Shown here in pieces: positions 1 through 8,398 of a DNA stretch of 42,613 bases. Within the stretch, counting starts at the first letter, position 1. The number at the start of each line of letters is the position of its first letter. This DNA is from Bradyrhizobium sp. 164 (GTDB taxonomy: Bacteria > Pseudomonadota > Alphaproteobacteria > Rhizobiales > Xanthobacteraceae). The stretch lies in assembly GCF_023073715.1 (NCBI RefSeq), contig NZ_JADPKA010000082.1, positions 1-42,613 on the forward strand, in the 5' to 3' direction. The notes below the pieces were generated by a model. That model saw only the letters and a list, made by a program, of their open reading frames with translations. It ran no database searches and was not told the origin of the DNA. A program made the position numbers and the translations under genes.

Positions 1-120
1 CTCCGCAAAGCTGCCGCCCGAACCGTCGATGCGGTCTGCGCCGCAATCGGCCACGCACTCGATGCCTTCACCGCCGACGAATGCGCCAATTACCTCAAAC
101 ACTCAGGCTATCGAACTTAA
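1..120 (+). mobile_element. IS630-family transposase, C-terminal fragment
   Basis: The first 39 codons read in frame to a TAA at 118-120. They end in ECANYLKHSGYRT, the typical C-terminus of IS630-family DDE transposases (Asn-Tyr-x-x-His-x-Gly-Tyr). The rest of the gene lies left of the window, so it cannot be said whether the element is complete. The minus-strand response regulator at 95-493 runs into this tail, leaving almost no room for the usual IS630 terminal inverted repeat. The end is therefore probably truncated or recombined. Confidence 0.7.
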
Positions 121-493
121 TGCCATCACGCTTTAGCTGCGACACCGCGGCGGTCAATTGCGCCGGCACAAACGGCTTCTCGATCAGCACGCTGTCGGCG
201 ACGCCCTGCGATTTCCAGTCTCCGGCGCTGGCGCCTGTCATGTAGACCACGGGAAACCCAGGCGTGATTTCCCTGATCTGCCGCGCCAGCTCCCATCCGC
301 TGATGCCGTCTCCGAGGTTGACGTCCGTCAGCAACGCGCGACACCGCTTGCGGCCGTCGCGGAAAACGGACAGGGCCGCCTCACCCGAATGGACCATGCA
401 GGCCTCGAAACCGCCGTCCGACAAGACTTCCTCGATGAAACTGCAGATCGGAGCTTCATCCTCTACGACCAGAACACGAACGGCGTCGCTCAC
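95..493 (-). CDS. CheY-like single-domain response regulator
   Basis: A stand-alone receiver domain of 132 aa that would accept a phosphoryl group from a histidine kinase. Seen in the sequence: acidic pocket Glu11/Asp12, phosphoacceptor Asp57 in LLTDVNL, switch Thr86 in YMTG and conserved Lys106 in EKPF. There is no output domain. The start is GTG, with AGGAG about nine bases upstream. The last residues (GIKFDSLSV) come from DNA shared with the end of the IS630 transposase, so the original C-terminus may have been replaced at an IS junction. The receiver core is complete and probably folds. No cognate kinase is in the window. Confidence 0.85.
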   Translation of the reverse strand: MSDAVRVLVVEDEAPICSFIEEVLSDGGFEACMVHSGEAALSVFRDGRKRCRALLTDVNLGDGISGWELARQIREITPGFPVVYMTGASAGDWKSQGVADSVLIEKPFVPAQLTAAVSQLKRDGIKFDSLSV

Positions 494-567
494 TTACGGG
501 TCTCCTTTTCCTGCGTCGGGCCGTGTCCCGCGCTCGCGGCGGACTAGACCTCCGACAGGACGCGCTC

Positions 568-930
568 TCAGGCCACCGGCACGCCGTAGTAGGCATTCAC
601 CGAGCGCGCGGTCGCGGGGTCGCTCCAATTCCAAATGCTCTCGTCCGCGTATTTGGGGGCGCCGCGAAGCTGGTCCTGGGTGATCCCGCTGACGTAGCCG
701 CCAAGATTGGTGTCGTATTTCAGTGCCTGCCAGGGCAGCGGATAGTGATCGTCGCCGATGCCGAGCAGGCCGCCGAAGCTGAGCACCGCGTACGACACCT
801 TGCCACTGACCTTGTCGATCATGACGCGCTCGATGTAGCCGACCTTTTCGCCGTCGGCCCCGTACACGTTCGTGCCCTCGACCTTGTCGCTTCCGATGAG
901 ACTGAAGGTCTCGCGATCTTCCATGGCCAT
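568..930 (-). CDS. PRC-barrel domain protein
   Basis: A 120-aa soluble protein with a PRC-barrel-like fold region at about residues 8-85 (KVEGTNVYGADGEKVGYIERVMID, then GGLLGIGDDHYPLPW). Such proteins are widespread in rhizobia, often linked to stress or envelope functions, and the exact role is unknown. The start at 930 is chosen because GGGAGG lies five bases upstream; an in-frame ATG at 969 has no such site. The ribosome binding site is buried in a hairpin (931-964), which suggests translational control. The C-terminal region (PKYADESIWNWSDP, NAYYGVP) is typical of this rhizobial subgroup. Confidence 0.8.
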   Translation of the reverse strand: MAMEDRETFSLIGSDKVEGTNVYGADGEKVGYIERVMIDKVSGKVSYAVLSFGGLLGIGDDHYPLPWQALKYDTNLGGYVSGITQDQLRGAPKYADESIWNWSDPATARSVNAYYGVPVA

Positions 931-964
931 GTTGACCTCCCGGGTGTTGTCTTCCGGAGTCAAC
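931..964 (-). promoter_or_regulatory. Hairpin covering the RBS of the PRC-barrel gene
   Basis: GTTGACCTCC (931-940) pairs with GGAGTCAAC (956-964), giving nine base pairs with one bulged C and a 15-nt loop. In the mRNA the 3' arm contains the Shine-Dalgarno GGGAGGT directly before the ATG. Translation would need melting or remodelling of this stem. An RNA-thermometer-like role is an inference, not shown by the sequence. Confidence 0.45.
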
Positions 965-1784
965 CGCACGACGATGGCACCGTTCCTGACCGAAGCTTGG
1001 TGGCGTTCTCGCTGTCTTCAGCGATCGGCCAACCGGATAGGGCCGCAACGCTTGCCCCGAAAGGAGGTCCCAGCTCCAAGGTTCCTGCGAGTCGCCGAAT
1101 GCAGGCCTCCAGCCTGCGAATCGTTTTCCTTCGCGCCGCCGGTGCTTGAACCGAGGGCAGTTTTGAATGGGCCACAAGCTCGGAGGAACGATAGTCGTCG
1201 CACCCGATTGACGCGAAGAGACCCTCGCCCGCCGTTGAACTACGGCGCCTGTCGCGGATAGCCAAAGGTTTCACAACCCGCTATTCAGAACTAGCGCTCG
1301 CGAGGATAGCCAAAAGCGGCGGCCTCTCCGAGTACTCGGCGCCATCCTGACCGCGCCGGCCGGACCCACTAAATCTCCCGCAGTTGGCGCGGCGCCCGCA
1401 CCGACAGCATCGGAATGGCTGCAGCGCGTCCTGCCCGGTTACGCGAAGCGTACACTCCAAGGCCCTTTAATCCGACGAGAGTCCAATCCGTCGGCATCGC
1501 GGTCGTCAACGGATTCCCCCGCCTCCATGCCGATCCGTTGTCGACTCCGAAAGTGGGATGTCAATCGGCCCTTTGGACTCCGATCCCCCGGCTTGGGGGT
1601 CAATTTTGCACTGCCGAATGACATCAATGAACTTCTGATATTCCGAATTTTTTAAACCGCGTCGATGCACAGGTGTGACATCTGCGATCTTCTTTTCTTC
1701 TCTGCATGCAACCTACCTTGTCATGCAGAGGTTTGCAGAGGCTGCCAGAACTCCTATCTTGAGAATGGGCAGATGAGGGACGAA
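965..1784. other. Gene-poor stretch
   Basis: No convincing gene. Short open frames on both strands have no recognisable protein, and several stops break any longer reading. A short direct repeat GGATAGCCAAA occurs near 1256 and 1303. The segment near 1560-1620, with an AAAATTGACCCCC-type string on the minus strand, is reminiscent of insertion-sequence ends, but no transposase could be read. Confidence 0.4.
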
Positions 1785-2312
1785 ATGGCCAAAGACAAGG
1801 AATTGGAATGCGGCTTAAAGGCCATGGCAGACGAGTTTCGGCTTCCGTTTGGCGGACGGATGGAATTGTCGAAACTGGTTGCTGGCCATCTCGACTGGTT
1901 TGAGGCTGCCGAGCGTCGTGGGTTGAGGTGGCCGGATATGATTAGAGCCCTGGCCGCTGCCGGCATCGACGGCAGAAACGGAAAGCCCTTGAGCGTTGGC
2001 ACACTGTCCTCGACGGTGTGGCGCAAGCGCGTGGAGGCCGGAATGGCGAAGGCCAGCGCAGTCCCGCGGGCTGTTACACCGGTAGCCTCCAGCACGTTTA
2101 TGGAGCCTGCGAGGACGCCGAAACTCATCTCGGGAACGCAGCCCCAGCGCAGCAAGCTCGCGGACGCTCCGCCGGTCAAGGAAAGCGCTCAGGTCAAGCG
2201 GAAGAGGGCAGCGCCTTCGAATGACAAGGTGAGCAGGAGCCGCGCTCCGAGCAGGAACGATGTGCTCGCTTTCATGGACAGGACCCGCGCTATCCGCCGT
2301 CGATCGGATTGA
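1785..2312 (+). CDS. Hypothetical protein with LxWxxMIxALxxAGI helical N-domain
   Basis: A 175-aa protein not assigned to a named family. Residues about 15-90 form a helical domain (LDWFEAAERRGLRWPDMIRAL, then GKPLSVGTLSSTVWRKR) seen in many proteins on rhizobial and other alphaproteobacterial mobile elements. It has the look of a small DNA-binding or accessory mobilization protein. The rest is Lys/Arg/Pro/Ser-rich and probably disordered, ending in a basic tail. Start 1785 has GAGGG about six bases upstream; frame further upstream (from 1665) is open but Cys-rich and unlike the family. Function is inferred only by type. Confidence 0.6.
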   Translation: MAKDKELECGLKAMADEFRLPFGGRMELSKLVAGHLDWFEAAERRGLRWPDMIRALAAAGIDGRNGKPLSVGTLSSTVWRKRVEAGMAKASAVPRAVTPVASSTFMEPARTPKLISGTQPQRSKLADAPPVKESAQVKRKRAAPSNDKVSRSRAPSRNDVLAFMDRTRAIRRRSD

Positions 2313-2506
2313 TGGGCTGCCGGCGGGCAAAGCCGCGCAGTGCCAATCGCACCCAAAACCGCGAGCTAGGTGGCCGAGCGAGATAAGACGCTTCTGCAGC
2401 CCGACCGGTGCGACGCGGAAATCGGGCCGTCCGTGCGAGATATATTGACCTCGACCGCTGCTTGTAATCAACTGCAACTACTTCTTGTTGTAGCAGTGCT
2501 CGCGTC

Positions 2507-2713
2507 ATGGAGCATGAGTTTTACCGTGGGCTGGCGCAGCGGGTGCGCGACATCGCCCAGCGCGTCGACCCATTCACCAAGAGGCGTCTGTTAAAACTCG
2601 CGGAGCGATACGCCGTCAAAGACGTCGGATCGGAGCCTGCCTCGACGACGGAGAGACCGCTGCCGATCCCCCGCCCTCGTCTTCACGTGGTGTTGGGTCC
2701 CGAAGACGGCTGA
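2507..2713 (+). CDS. Small conserved rhizobial protein, unknown function
   Basis: A 68-aa protein whose first 40 residues (EFYRGLAQRVRDIAQRVDPFTKRRLLKLAERY) form a charged amphipathic helix pair. This pattern recurs in many small Bradyrhizobium proteins. The remainder is Pro/Arg-rich. It stands alone with no operon partner. No enzymatic or binding motif is visible. Confidence 0.6.
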   Translation: MEHEFYRGLAQRVRDIAQRVDPFTKRRLLKLAERYAVKDVGSEPASTTERPLPIPRPRLHVVLGPEDG

Positions 2714-2967
2714 TACTGCTGGCTGGCCGCCCGTCGCAGTCCATTGTGACCCGCCGGATGAGGCATGCGACGGGTTTCCGGTGAAATCCGTGCCGCGGAT
2801 CGAGGCTCCATTGCGAACGTCTGTAGATTGCATGGACGACTTTGCGGAAGGGTGCCGCCAGGGCGCGCCGATTGCCACCACGCACCTCCAAGTGGGGTCG
2901 CTTCGCTTCGGGATCCCCTTAAAATGTGATCTCGCACGCGTGCTGGCCAGTCAGCTTGCTGTGACAG

Positions 2968-3423
2968 TCATTGCTTGATGGTCGTGACCATGAGTGGATC
3001 CAGCGCAAGAGCCAGTTCAGGAAGCCCTTGCCCGCGCCCCGTCGCGAGCGGTCTGCCGACGGCGACGACGGCCGCGCGTGCCCGGATGTGCCGCGACCGG
3101 AAGCGGCGGCGGGAATGTTGCGGGATGGGACGTGTCGACATGAGCTGCCGCGGTCGCGTCTCTGGAGCTTGATGACGGGCTTCCATGACGTCCAATACCG
3201 CGCGCCCCTTATCGGTGATCCGCCATCCACCGTTCAGGCGCTCGATCAATCCTTGCGAAAAGATGTCCAGACCCGGAACGCGAGCAGCGAAGCGTTTGGT
3301 CCGCTCGGCCCAATCGGGGCCGCTGGTTGCCAGAATCGCCATGTCACGCTTGAGGTCGGCCATCACCGCGAAGCCGCCGGGATAGCTCACCAGAATCTTC
3401 AGGACAGTGACCTGGAAATTCAC
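2968..3423 (-). CDS. Winged-helix-like hypothetical protein
   Basis: About 151 aa from a GTG start at 3423 with GAGG upstream. The N-terminal 85 residues (VTVLKILVSYPGGFAVMADL ... GLIERLNGGWRITDKGRAVLDVMEA) have the layout of a small winged-helix domain common in Bradyrhizobium genomes: helix, helix, then a 'W-x-I-T-x-x-G' wing. The remaining Arg-rich tail looks poorly structured. It lies 17 bp downstream of the 66-aa gene at 3441-3641, so the two are probably one operon. DNA binding is inferred from the fold pattern only. Confidence 0.6.
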   Translation of the reverse strand: MNFQVTVLKILVSYPGGFAVMADLKRDMAILATSGPDWAERTKRFAARVPGLDIFSQGLIERLNGGWRITDKGRAVLDVMEARHQAPETRPRQLMSTRPIPQHSRRRFRSRHIRARAAVVAVGRPLATGRGQGLPELALALDPLMVTTIKQ

Positions 3424-3440
3424 CCTACCGCCTCTTGCGC

Positions 3441-3641
3441 CTATCGCCACATAGTCGGTGCGTCCGAGAGAGCTTCGCGGCCGACCTCTTTGAGCTGGTC
3501 TGGCGAGGTGTGTCCTCTGGTGGCTGCTTCGAGAATCTTCGAGGCGACATGGGCGCGGGCGCCCGTCTCGTGGCGGGAGACGTTCTGACAGACCTCGTCG
3601 AGGACCTCGCGCAAAAGCGCGGTGGTAGCGGAATCAAACAT
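3441..3641 (-). CDS. Small conserved rhizobial protein (66 aa)
   Basis: Residues run MFDSATTALLREVLDEVC, then ETGARAHVASKILEAA and end in ALSDAPTMWR. This is a recurrent all-helical small protein of Bradyrhizobium and relatives, with no known function. GGGGA lies seven bases before the ATG. It is first in a probable two-gene operon with the winged-helix-like protein. Confidence 0.7.
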   Translation of the reverse strand: MFDSATTALLREVLDEVCQNVSRHETGARAHVASKILEAATRGHTSPDQLKEVGREALSDAPTMWR

Positions 3642-4260
3642 GGAAGATCCCCAGCGGAAAATCTTACGTTAGGAAATCGCTTCGGCGTCGCGTTCAAGAG
3701 CGTTAAACGGTCGATAAAATCCGGGAAACTCTATTACCTCCGGCCGCACGTTGCAACGACCGCCGAACTTGGACATCGCGTCGCCGCGACCGAGGGCAAG
3801 CGGAGAGAGGCGTGACGAAATCGCCGAGGTTTGGCCAGCGAGCCGCGGCGCCTCGGAGGCGGACAACCGCATGCGGGTGCGCATACAGCCGGTGCATCGG
3901 TCCTCGCGCTACAGCCGAATGGCCGCAGACCAACGGCCTGCCCACCGGCGAAAATAGGAATCATGATGAAATACGCAGCCCCGGTGCTAAGGCAATGTAA
4001 AGCACGTTTTTGGTGCATTTAGGATTCCGTGAATCTACGGGAATTCCGCCAGAGCGGGTGCCGTCGCGATCGCAGGGTCTTGCGATCATCGACGCCAGTT
4101 CAATCCCTTCTTAAGCAAACAAGCAATCTGCCTAAAGTCAGCGCGCCTCGTTTAGCGAAATCGAAGGTCGAAGCGACCATCGTGGAGCGCTGATTGTTCA
4201 GCTATTTGATTTGGCGATCACCGCCGCAAGAAACTTTGTCGACAGAAACCCGAGAGCTCC
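3642..4260. other. Intergenic stretch without recognised gene
   Basis: This 619-bp stretch separates the minus-strand small-protein operon from the plus-strand diguanylate cyclase. Short open frames exist but none has a convincing protein or ribosome binding site. It must hold the divergent promoters of both neighbours; no clear -35/-10 pair was identified. Confidence 0.35.
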
Positions 4261-5481
4261 GTGATGCAGTCGGATTCGAGAATCTATAGCCTCCCGCGCT
4301 GGCGCGTGACGCGATGGTTCGCCGACTGCGGTGCGGACGTGCCCGAGGACATTCGGGTCGCGCTGATCGGCAATCTGTATGGCACGCTGCCTGTCTTTAT
4401 CGGCGGCATCCTGAATACTCTTCTGGTGGCTGCAGCCATTGCCGTGCGCTCGCCGACGCCGTTATTCATCGCGTGGCTCGCACTCGAGATTGCGATCTGC
4501 CTGACGCGGCTCGCTGTGTTGATCGTCGCCCGTCGCCGGGCGCTGAGGCATCGCGCTACGCCGACCGACATAAACCTGGTGCTTTCGATTGCCTGGAGCG
4601 GCAGCGTCGGCTATGGGGCGTTGATCAGTCTGGCGACGGGCGACTGGGTAGCGTCGACGCTCGCCTGCATATCCGCCGGAGCGATGGTCGGTGGCATCTG
4701 TTTCCGCAATTTCAGCGCGCCGCGGCTCTGCGGAGCGATGATCGTGCTGAGCCTGGGCCCGACGATCCCTGGCGCATTGATCGCCGGCGAGCCGCTCATG
4801 CTGGTCTTGTTCTTCCAGATCCCCATGTATCTGGCGGCCATGACCATGGCTTGCTTCAAGTTGAACCGGATGCTGATCGCGACGATGCGTGCCGAACGCG
4901 AGAACGATCGGCGCGCCCGACATGATGAGCTTACTGGGCTTGCCAATCGGGCGGGGCTCGTTGGCGCCCTTGAGGAGCGACTGTCACAGCAGGACGGTCG
5001 CCGCGGGTCGCTGGCGCTGCTCTATCTCGATCTTGACGACTTCAAGGTGATCAACGACACGTACGGCCACGCCGCGGGCGACCGACTGCTGCAGAGCGTG
5101 GCCGAGCGCCTGCGGGGCCTTGTGCCGGAAGGCGACCTGCCGGCGCGTCTGGGCGGTGACGAATTCGTCGTGCTCGCCGCGGGCTGCACTGAGGAACAGG
5201 CAACGGCGCTTGGACGGCACTTGGTTGAGGCGATCGGAGTTCCGTATAATCTCGACTGCGGCGCGCGGGCACGCGTCGGCGTGAGCGTCGGCATCGCGAT
5301 GGCCCCCGAGCACGGCAACGGAGCGGCCGATCTCCTGCGGGCTGCCGACGCCGCGCTCTATCAGGCCAAATTCGCCGGCGGATCACGTTGTGAGGTTGCA
5401 TCCGAAGACGACCTGGCGCGGTTGCGCCTGCTTCTCGCGCGAAATGCCGCCGAGCCGATTCGTCAAAGCGCCGCAGCGTGA
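4261..5481 (+). CDS. Membrane-anchored diguanylate cyclase (GGDEF)
   Basis: A protein of about 406 aa that would make cyclic di-GMP from two GTP at the inner membrane. The N-terminal half (about residues 35-205) contains some six hydrophobic segments. A GGDEF domain follows from about residue 220 (RHDELTGLANRAGL), with LDLDDFKVINDTYGHAAGD for metal and GTP binding and an intact GGDEF at about 298-302. No EAL domain is visible. The start is a GTG immediately followed by ATG, so translation may begin at 4261 or 4264. It is monocistronic. The sensory signal is unknown. Confidence 0.9.
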   Translation: MMQSDSRIYSLPRWRVTRWFADCGADVPEDIRVALIGNLYGTLPVFIGGILNTLLVAAAIAVRSPTPLFIAWLALEIAICLTRLAVLIVARRRALRHRATPTDINLVLSIAWSGSVGYGALISLATGDWVASTLACISAGAMVGGICFRNFSAPRLCGAMIVLSLGPTIPGALIAGEPLMLVLFFQIPMYLAAMTMACFKLNRMLIATMRAERENDRRARHDELTGLANRAGLVGALEERLSQQDGRRGSLALLYLDLDDFKVINDTYGHAAGDRLLQSVAERLRGLVPEGDLPARLGGDEFVVLAAGCTEEQATALGRHLVEAIGVPYNLDCGARARVGVSVGIAMAPEHGNGAADLLRAADAALYQAKFAGGSRCEVASEDDLARLRLLLARNAAEPIRQSAAA

Positions 5482-5594
5482 CCAGTTGTCGATCGACGCT
5501 CGTCCTCCCGTTGCAGTATGGTCTCCGAAGTTAAGAAGCTCGCTAACCGCTCAAGCACATGGTCGGGCGTGCCCACCGACCAAGGGGTCTGTGC

Positions 5595-5762
5595 ATGGCT
5601 GAGGCTCCGGCTTGCTACGCCTGCAGCGTCGCCAGGATATTGCACGATGTCTCGCTCGTGGCGCTGGACTAAGAAATCCGATCATTCGAGTGCCCGAGAT
5701 GTCGGACAGTCCTGCGGCTGGTCCTCCAATCTGCTCCAGGTTCGGCTGGGGCGGTGGATTGA
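5595..5762 (+). pseudogene. Small zinc-ribbon protein, interrupted by a stop codon
   Basis: Reading from ATG 5595 (AGGGG seven bases upstream) gives a small rhizobial zinc-ribbon pattern: APACYACS near the start and FECPRCRTVLRLVLQS later. An in-frame TAA at 5670-5672 lies between the two cysteine pairs. The frame then runs to a TGA at 5760-5762. The two CxxC knuckles in the same frame argue for a formerly intact gene of about 55 aa disabled by a point mutation. The family resemblance is judged by eye. Confidence 0.45.
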
Positions 5763-6022
5763 TCCCGGGCGAACCGAGGAGAACTAAATTTGCGCCTCGA
5801 GCCGTTGCAGGAGGTGTTCTGCACCAAACCTCTCTCCGCCTGTGGGCATCCTCCGCAACGTGTTGCGGAACACAGCCAAATCATCTTACAGCTGCACTCG
5901 ACGGCCTGAAATCTAACTAGTTTCTTTCATTAGCTTCTTTTGAATTGAGAGAATGCTGGGAAACGCAGCGTTGCGTGTCTCTCGCGAGCGACCCACCCGG
6001 CATCACATGGAGGCGCTCGCAG

Positions 6023-7050
6023 ATGCAGAGCCTGGACGACCTCGAACCCGACCACGCGGCTTCTGTCTCCAAGGATGCGCTGCAACTCATGGCTGAGTTG
6101 GAGGTACCGGCAACACCTCCAAATTTTACCGTCTGGTTTGCCTACGTTCTTGGCCGCTCGGCGGCGTTGCGTAAGACAATTGATATCCTGCGCTCGAACG
6201 ACCGCAAATTTGACAAGACTCTCAATCGAGAACTCTACAACACCTTCCTCAAGGCGACCGGCTCAGTGGGAGAGGTTGCCCAAACCATTCCGGCGAGCTC
6301 GACGCAATCCTTGTCAACGTTAGAAACGACGTTTCAGGCGCGATCGCAGATAGCGCAGCGCATTCCGAGGAGTTGATCGAGGTCGGGCGAACGCTCCGCA
6401 CGGCGAAAGACCCGCAACTTGCCCTGAAACGGCTGGCCGACGAATTGACGAGAGCGACGGAACGTGCGTCTACGCTGGAAGCGAAGCTCGTCGAAGCGTC
6501 TGGCGAGCTTGACGGCCTTCGGACGTCACTTGAGCAGGCAGAACTCAGATCGCGTACCGACGCTCTGACCGGGCTTGCCAATCGCGGGGCAATGGAAAGT
6601 TTTCTTCGCACCGCCCAAATCAATGCCATGGAGAGCGGCGACGCCTTGAGCGTGTTCCTGATCGACGTGGATCATTTCAAGAAGTTCAACGACACATACG
6701 GACATCAATTGGGCGACCAGGTTTTGCGGCTGGTCGCAAAGTGCCTTCAAGAGGGCATTAGGGACGGCGACCTAGCAGCGCGCTACGGTGGAGAAGAACT
6801 CATCGGTATTCTGCCGGGAGCCCCGCTCACAATCACTCAGGAGATCGCCGAAAGAGTCCGCACCAGAATTGCAAACGCTAACGTCAAGAAGCGGGCAACC
6901 GGCCAGATGATCGGCCAAGTGACGATTTCGTCCGGCGTTGCCCAATTCAAGCCCGGCGAGAGCTTCGAGGCACTCATCGAGCGATGTGACCAGGCGCTCT
7001 ATCGGGCGAAGCAATCGGGTCGGAACCGCACGATCGTCTCGGATGACTAA
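6023..7050 (+). pseudogene. Diguanylate cyclase, frameshifted
   Basis: Two overlapping frames together make one soluble diguanylate cyclase of about 342 aa. The first (6023 to a stop at 6376) carries the conserved N-terminal domain (MQSLDDLEPDHAASVSK). The second continues as GELDAILVNVRND from near 6290 and then through a coiled-coil and GGDEF domain (LIDVDHFKKFNDTYGH, active site GGEEL) to 7050. Frame is restored if one A is added in the CCAAACC tract near 6281-6283. The start at 6023 has GGAGG upstream. The GGDEF half could be made from an internal start near 6373, but the last signature residue is Leu instead of Phe. Function is probably lost or reduced. Confidence 0.75.
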
Positions 7051-7285
7051 TTCGCGTCGGGACTAGCAGCGACAATCGTCGAGGGAGCTCGCCCGCATCT
7101 TCCGAACACGAAACCTGACGGGTCATCGAACTGCTCGCGACCCGCAGCGCGGCAGCGAGCGTCATGCCGAACAGAACGGATCGCCGGCTGCCTCTTTCCG
7201 CACGGCGTCAACCCATCGCTTGCCGGCACTGATGAGCGCGCCTCACAACCGGAGGCGGATCGTGCCGCGATCGTCGCATCAAAGA

Positions 7286-7313
7286 GCCTCGCCCGGCCGG
7301 TGCCGGGCGAGGC
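7286..7313 (-). terminator. Terminator-like hairpin after DUF736 gene
   Basis: GCCTCGCCCGGC pairs perfectly with GCCGGGCGAGGC (12 bp, 4-nt loop), 12 bp beyond the stop codon of the DUF736 gene. Read on the minus strand it is followed by TCTTTG, a weak T-tract. Confidence 0.7.
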
Positions 7314-7325
7314 TGACTGAGCGTC

Positions 7326-7646
7326 TCAGTCGGCGCTCTTGCGCGGCCGCGACCAGAGCAGCGTGTAGCCTTCGCCGCCTTCGTCATCGAATAGGTTGGC
7401 GTAGATCGGCGAGTTGAACGAGGGATCGTCGAGCTTGAGTGAGAGATAGTCGCGACCTTCCTCGGAGCGCTTCGACCATGCCGCCCCGATCTCGGCCCGG
7501 CGCACGTACACGCGGTGGCTCGGAGCGTTGTCGTTGGAGCGATTGGGCTCGGCGACGATGCGGACGCCCTTGGCCTGCAAACTCAACGTGACGATCTCTC
7601 CCTGAAAATCGTTGCCGACCTTCTTGAACGAACCGATGGTAGCCAT
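7326..7646 (-). CDS. DUF736 family protein
   Basis: A 106-aa protein beginning MATIGSFKKVGNDFQGEIVTL, the hallmark of DUF736, with the typical end DDEGGEGYTLLWSRPR. DUF736 proteins are small, of unknown biochemistry, and almost always found on alphaproteobacterial plasmids and ICEs beside replication and partition genes. The start at 7646 has AAGGAG about eight bases upstream. It is the last gene of the minus-strand maintenance module and is followed by a hairpin terminator. A degraded inverted copy of its 3' end lies at 8165-8204. Confidence 0.9.
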   Translation of the reverse strand: MATIGSFKKVGNDFQGEIVTLSLQAKGVRIVAEPNRSNDNAPSHRVYVRRAEIGAAWSKRSEEGRDYLSLKLDDPSFNSPIYANLFDDEGGEGYTLLWSRPRKSAD

Positions 7647-7672
7647 ATCAAGTCTCCTTGCGTTGTTTCGGA

Positions 7673-7687
7673 CCGCGACCACCGCGG
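7673..7687 (-). promoter_or_regulatory. Leader hairpin of DUF736 gene
   Basis: CCGCG and CGCGG pair around a 5-nt loop, 26 nt upstream of the start codon. Short, but it matches in position the leader hairpins of the neighbouring genes. Confidence 0.35.
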
Positions 7688-7814
7688 CCTCGATGGCGAT
7701 GACCAGGCCGAATGACGATCGGTGACGCACCCGCTTCTCGGGCCGGAGCACAGCGGAGGACGCCATGGCTGGACTTTCTTGTCTCGCGAGGAATGGGCTT
7801 CGCCCAGGGGAAGA

Positions 7815-7905
7815 AAGTCGCAGACAAGGCGTTGCGTTTCAGACGGTCGAGGCGCAGCCGGTCTTCGGCCAGATCAAGCCATCAAAGAGGCAAGGTGTTC
7901 GCGTG
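7815..7905 (+). pseudogene. Possible transposase C-terminal remnant
   Basis: One plus-strand frame contains TVEAQPVFGQIKPSK. This recalls the 'TVEPVFGQIK' box near the C-terminus of IS1182-type transposases. Nothing else of the gene can be read around it, and the flanking 7.65-8.4 kb stretch has no other convincing gene. This is a weak call based on a single motif. Confidence 0.3.
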
Positions 7906-8164
7906 CTGAACAGCATTGAGAGGAGACGTGAGCGCCATCGGTCGTACGGTACAAGAGGTCGGCTCGTTTTCAGGTGGGAAAAGAGAGAGCGTGCAGGAAG
8001 GGGCGAATCATTTGCCGAACACAAGCGCACCTGCAAACATGCTCCGATCTAGCACATTGCGCGCCGATCCGTTGGGCATGATGGTTACGAAGTGCTGCGA
8101 GGAAGGCTCGCCTATCGCATCGAACGGACATCACGCGCGTAACGACCGGAAGCAACAATCGATG

Positions 8165-8210
8165 CGGAGGCGAAGGTTACACGCTGCTCTGGTCGCGGCC
8201 GCGAGCGCAA
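8165..8210 (+). pseudogene. Fragment of a second DUF736 gene, inverted
   Basis: Positions 8165-8204 match the 3' end of the DUF736 gene (7341-7380) in inverted orientation at about 37 of 40 bases. They encode GEGYTLLWSRPR on the plus strand before the similarity ends. It is the only surviving part of what was probably a second DUF736 gene, or the scar of an inversion or duplication between 7.3 and 8.2 kb. Confidence 0.65.
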
Positions 8211-8398
8211 TCGAAGGCTCGTTCGAGCCCGCGCCTTCTCGACGGGCATTCTGTGGAGACCGCAATCGGCAATCCCACGGTGGCTTCAATGCAATATCGT
8301 CTGGATACAGGCGGAGGTCGCGAGTGCTTAGTGCGCCTGATTTTCTCGGAGCGTCCTTGCAGTTGCCACGGCAGGAGGCGCGAGAGTCGGTCGCGGCG

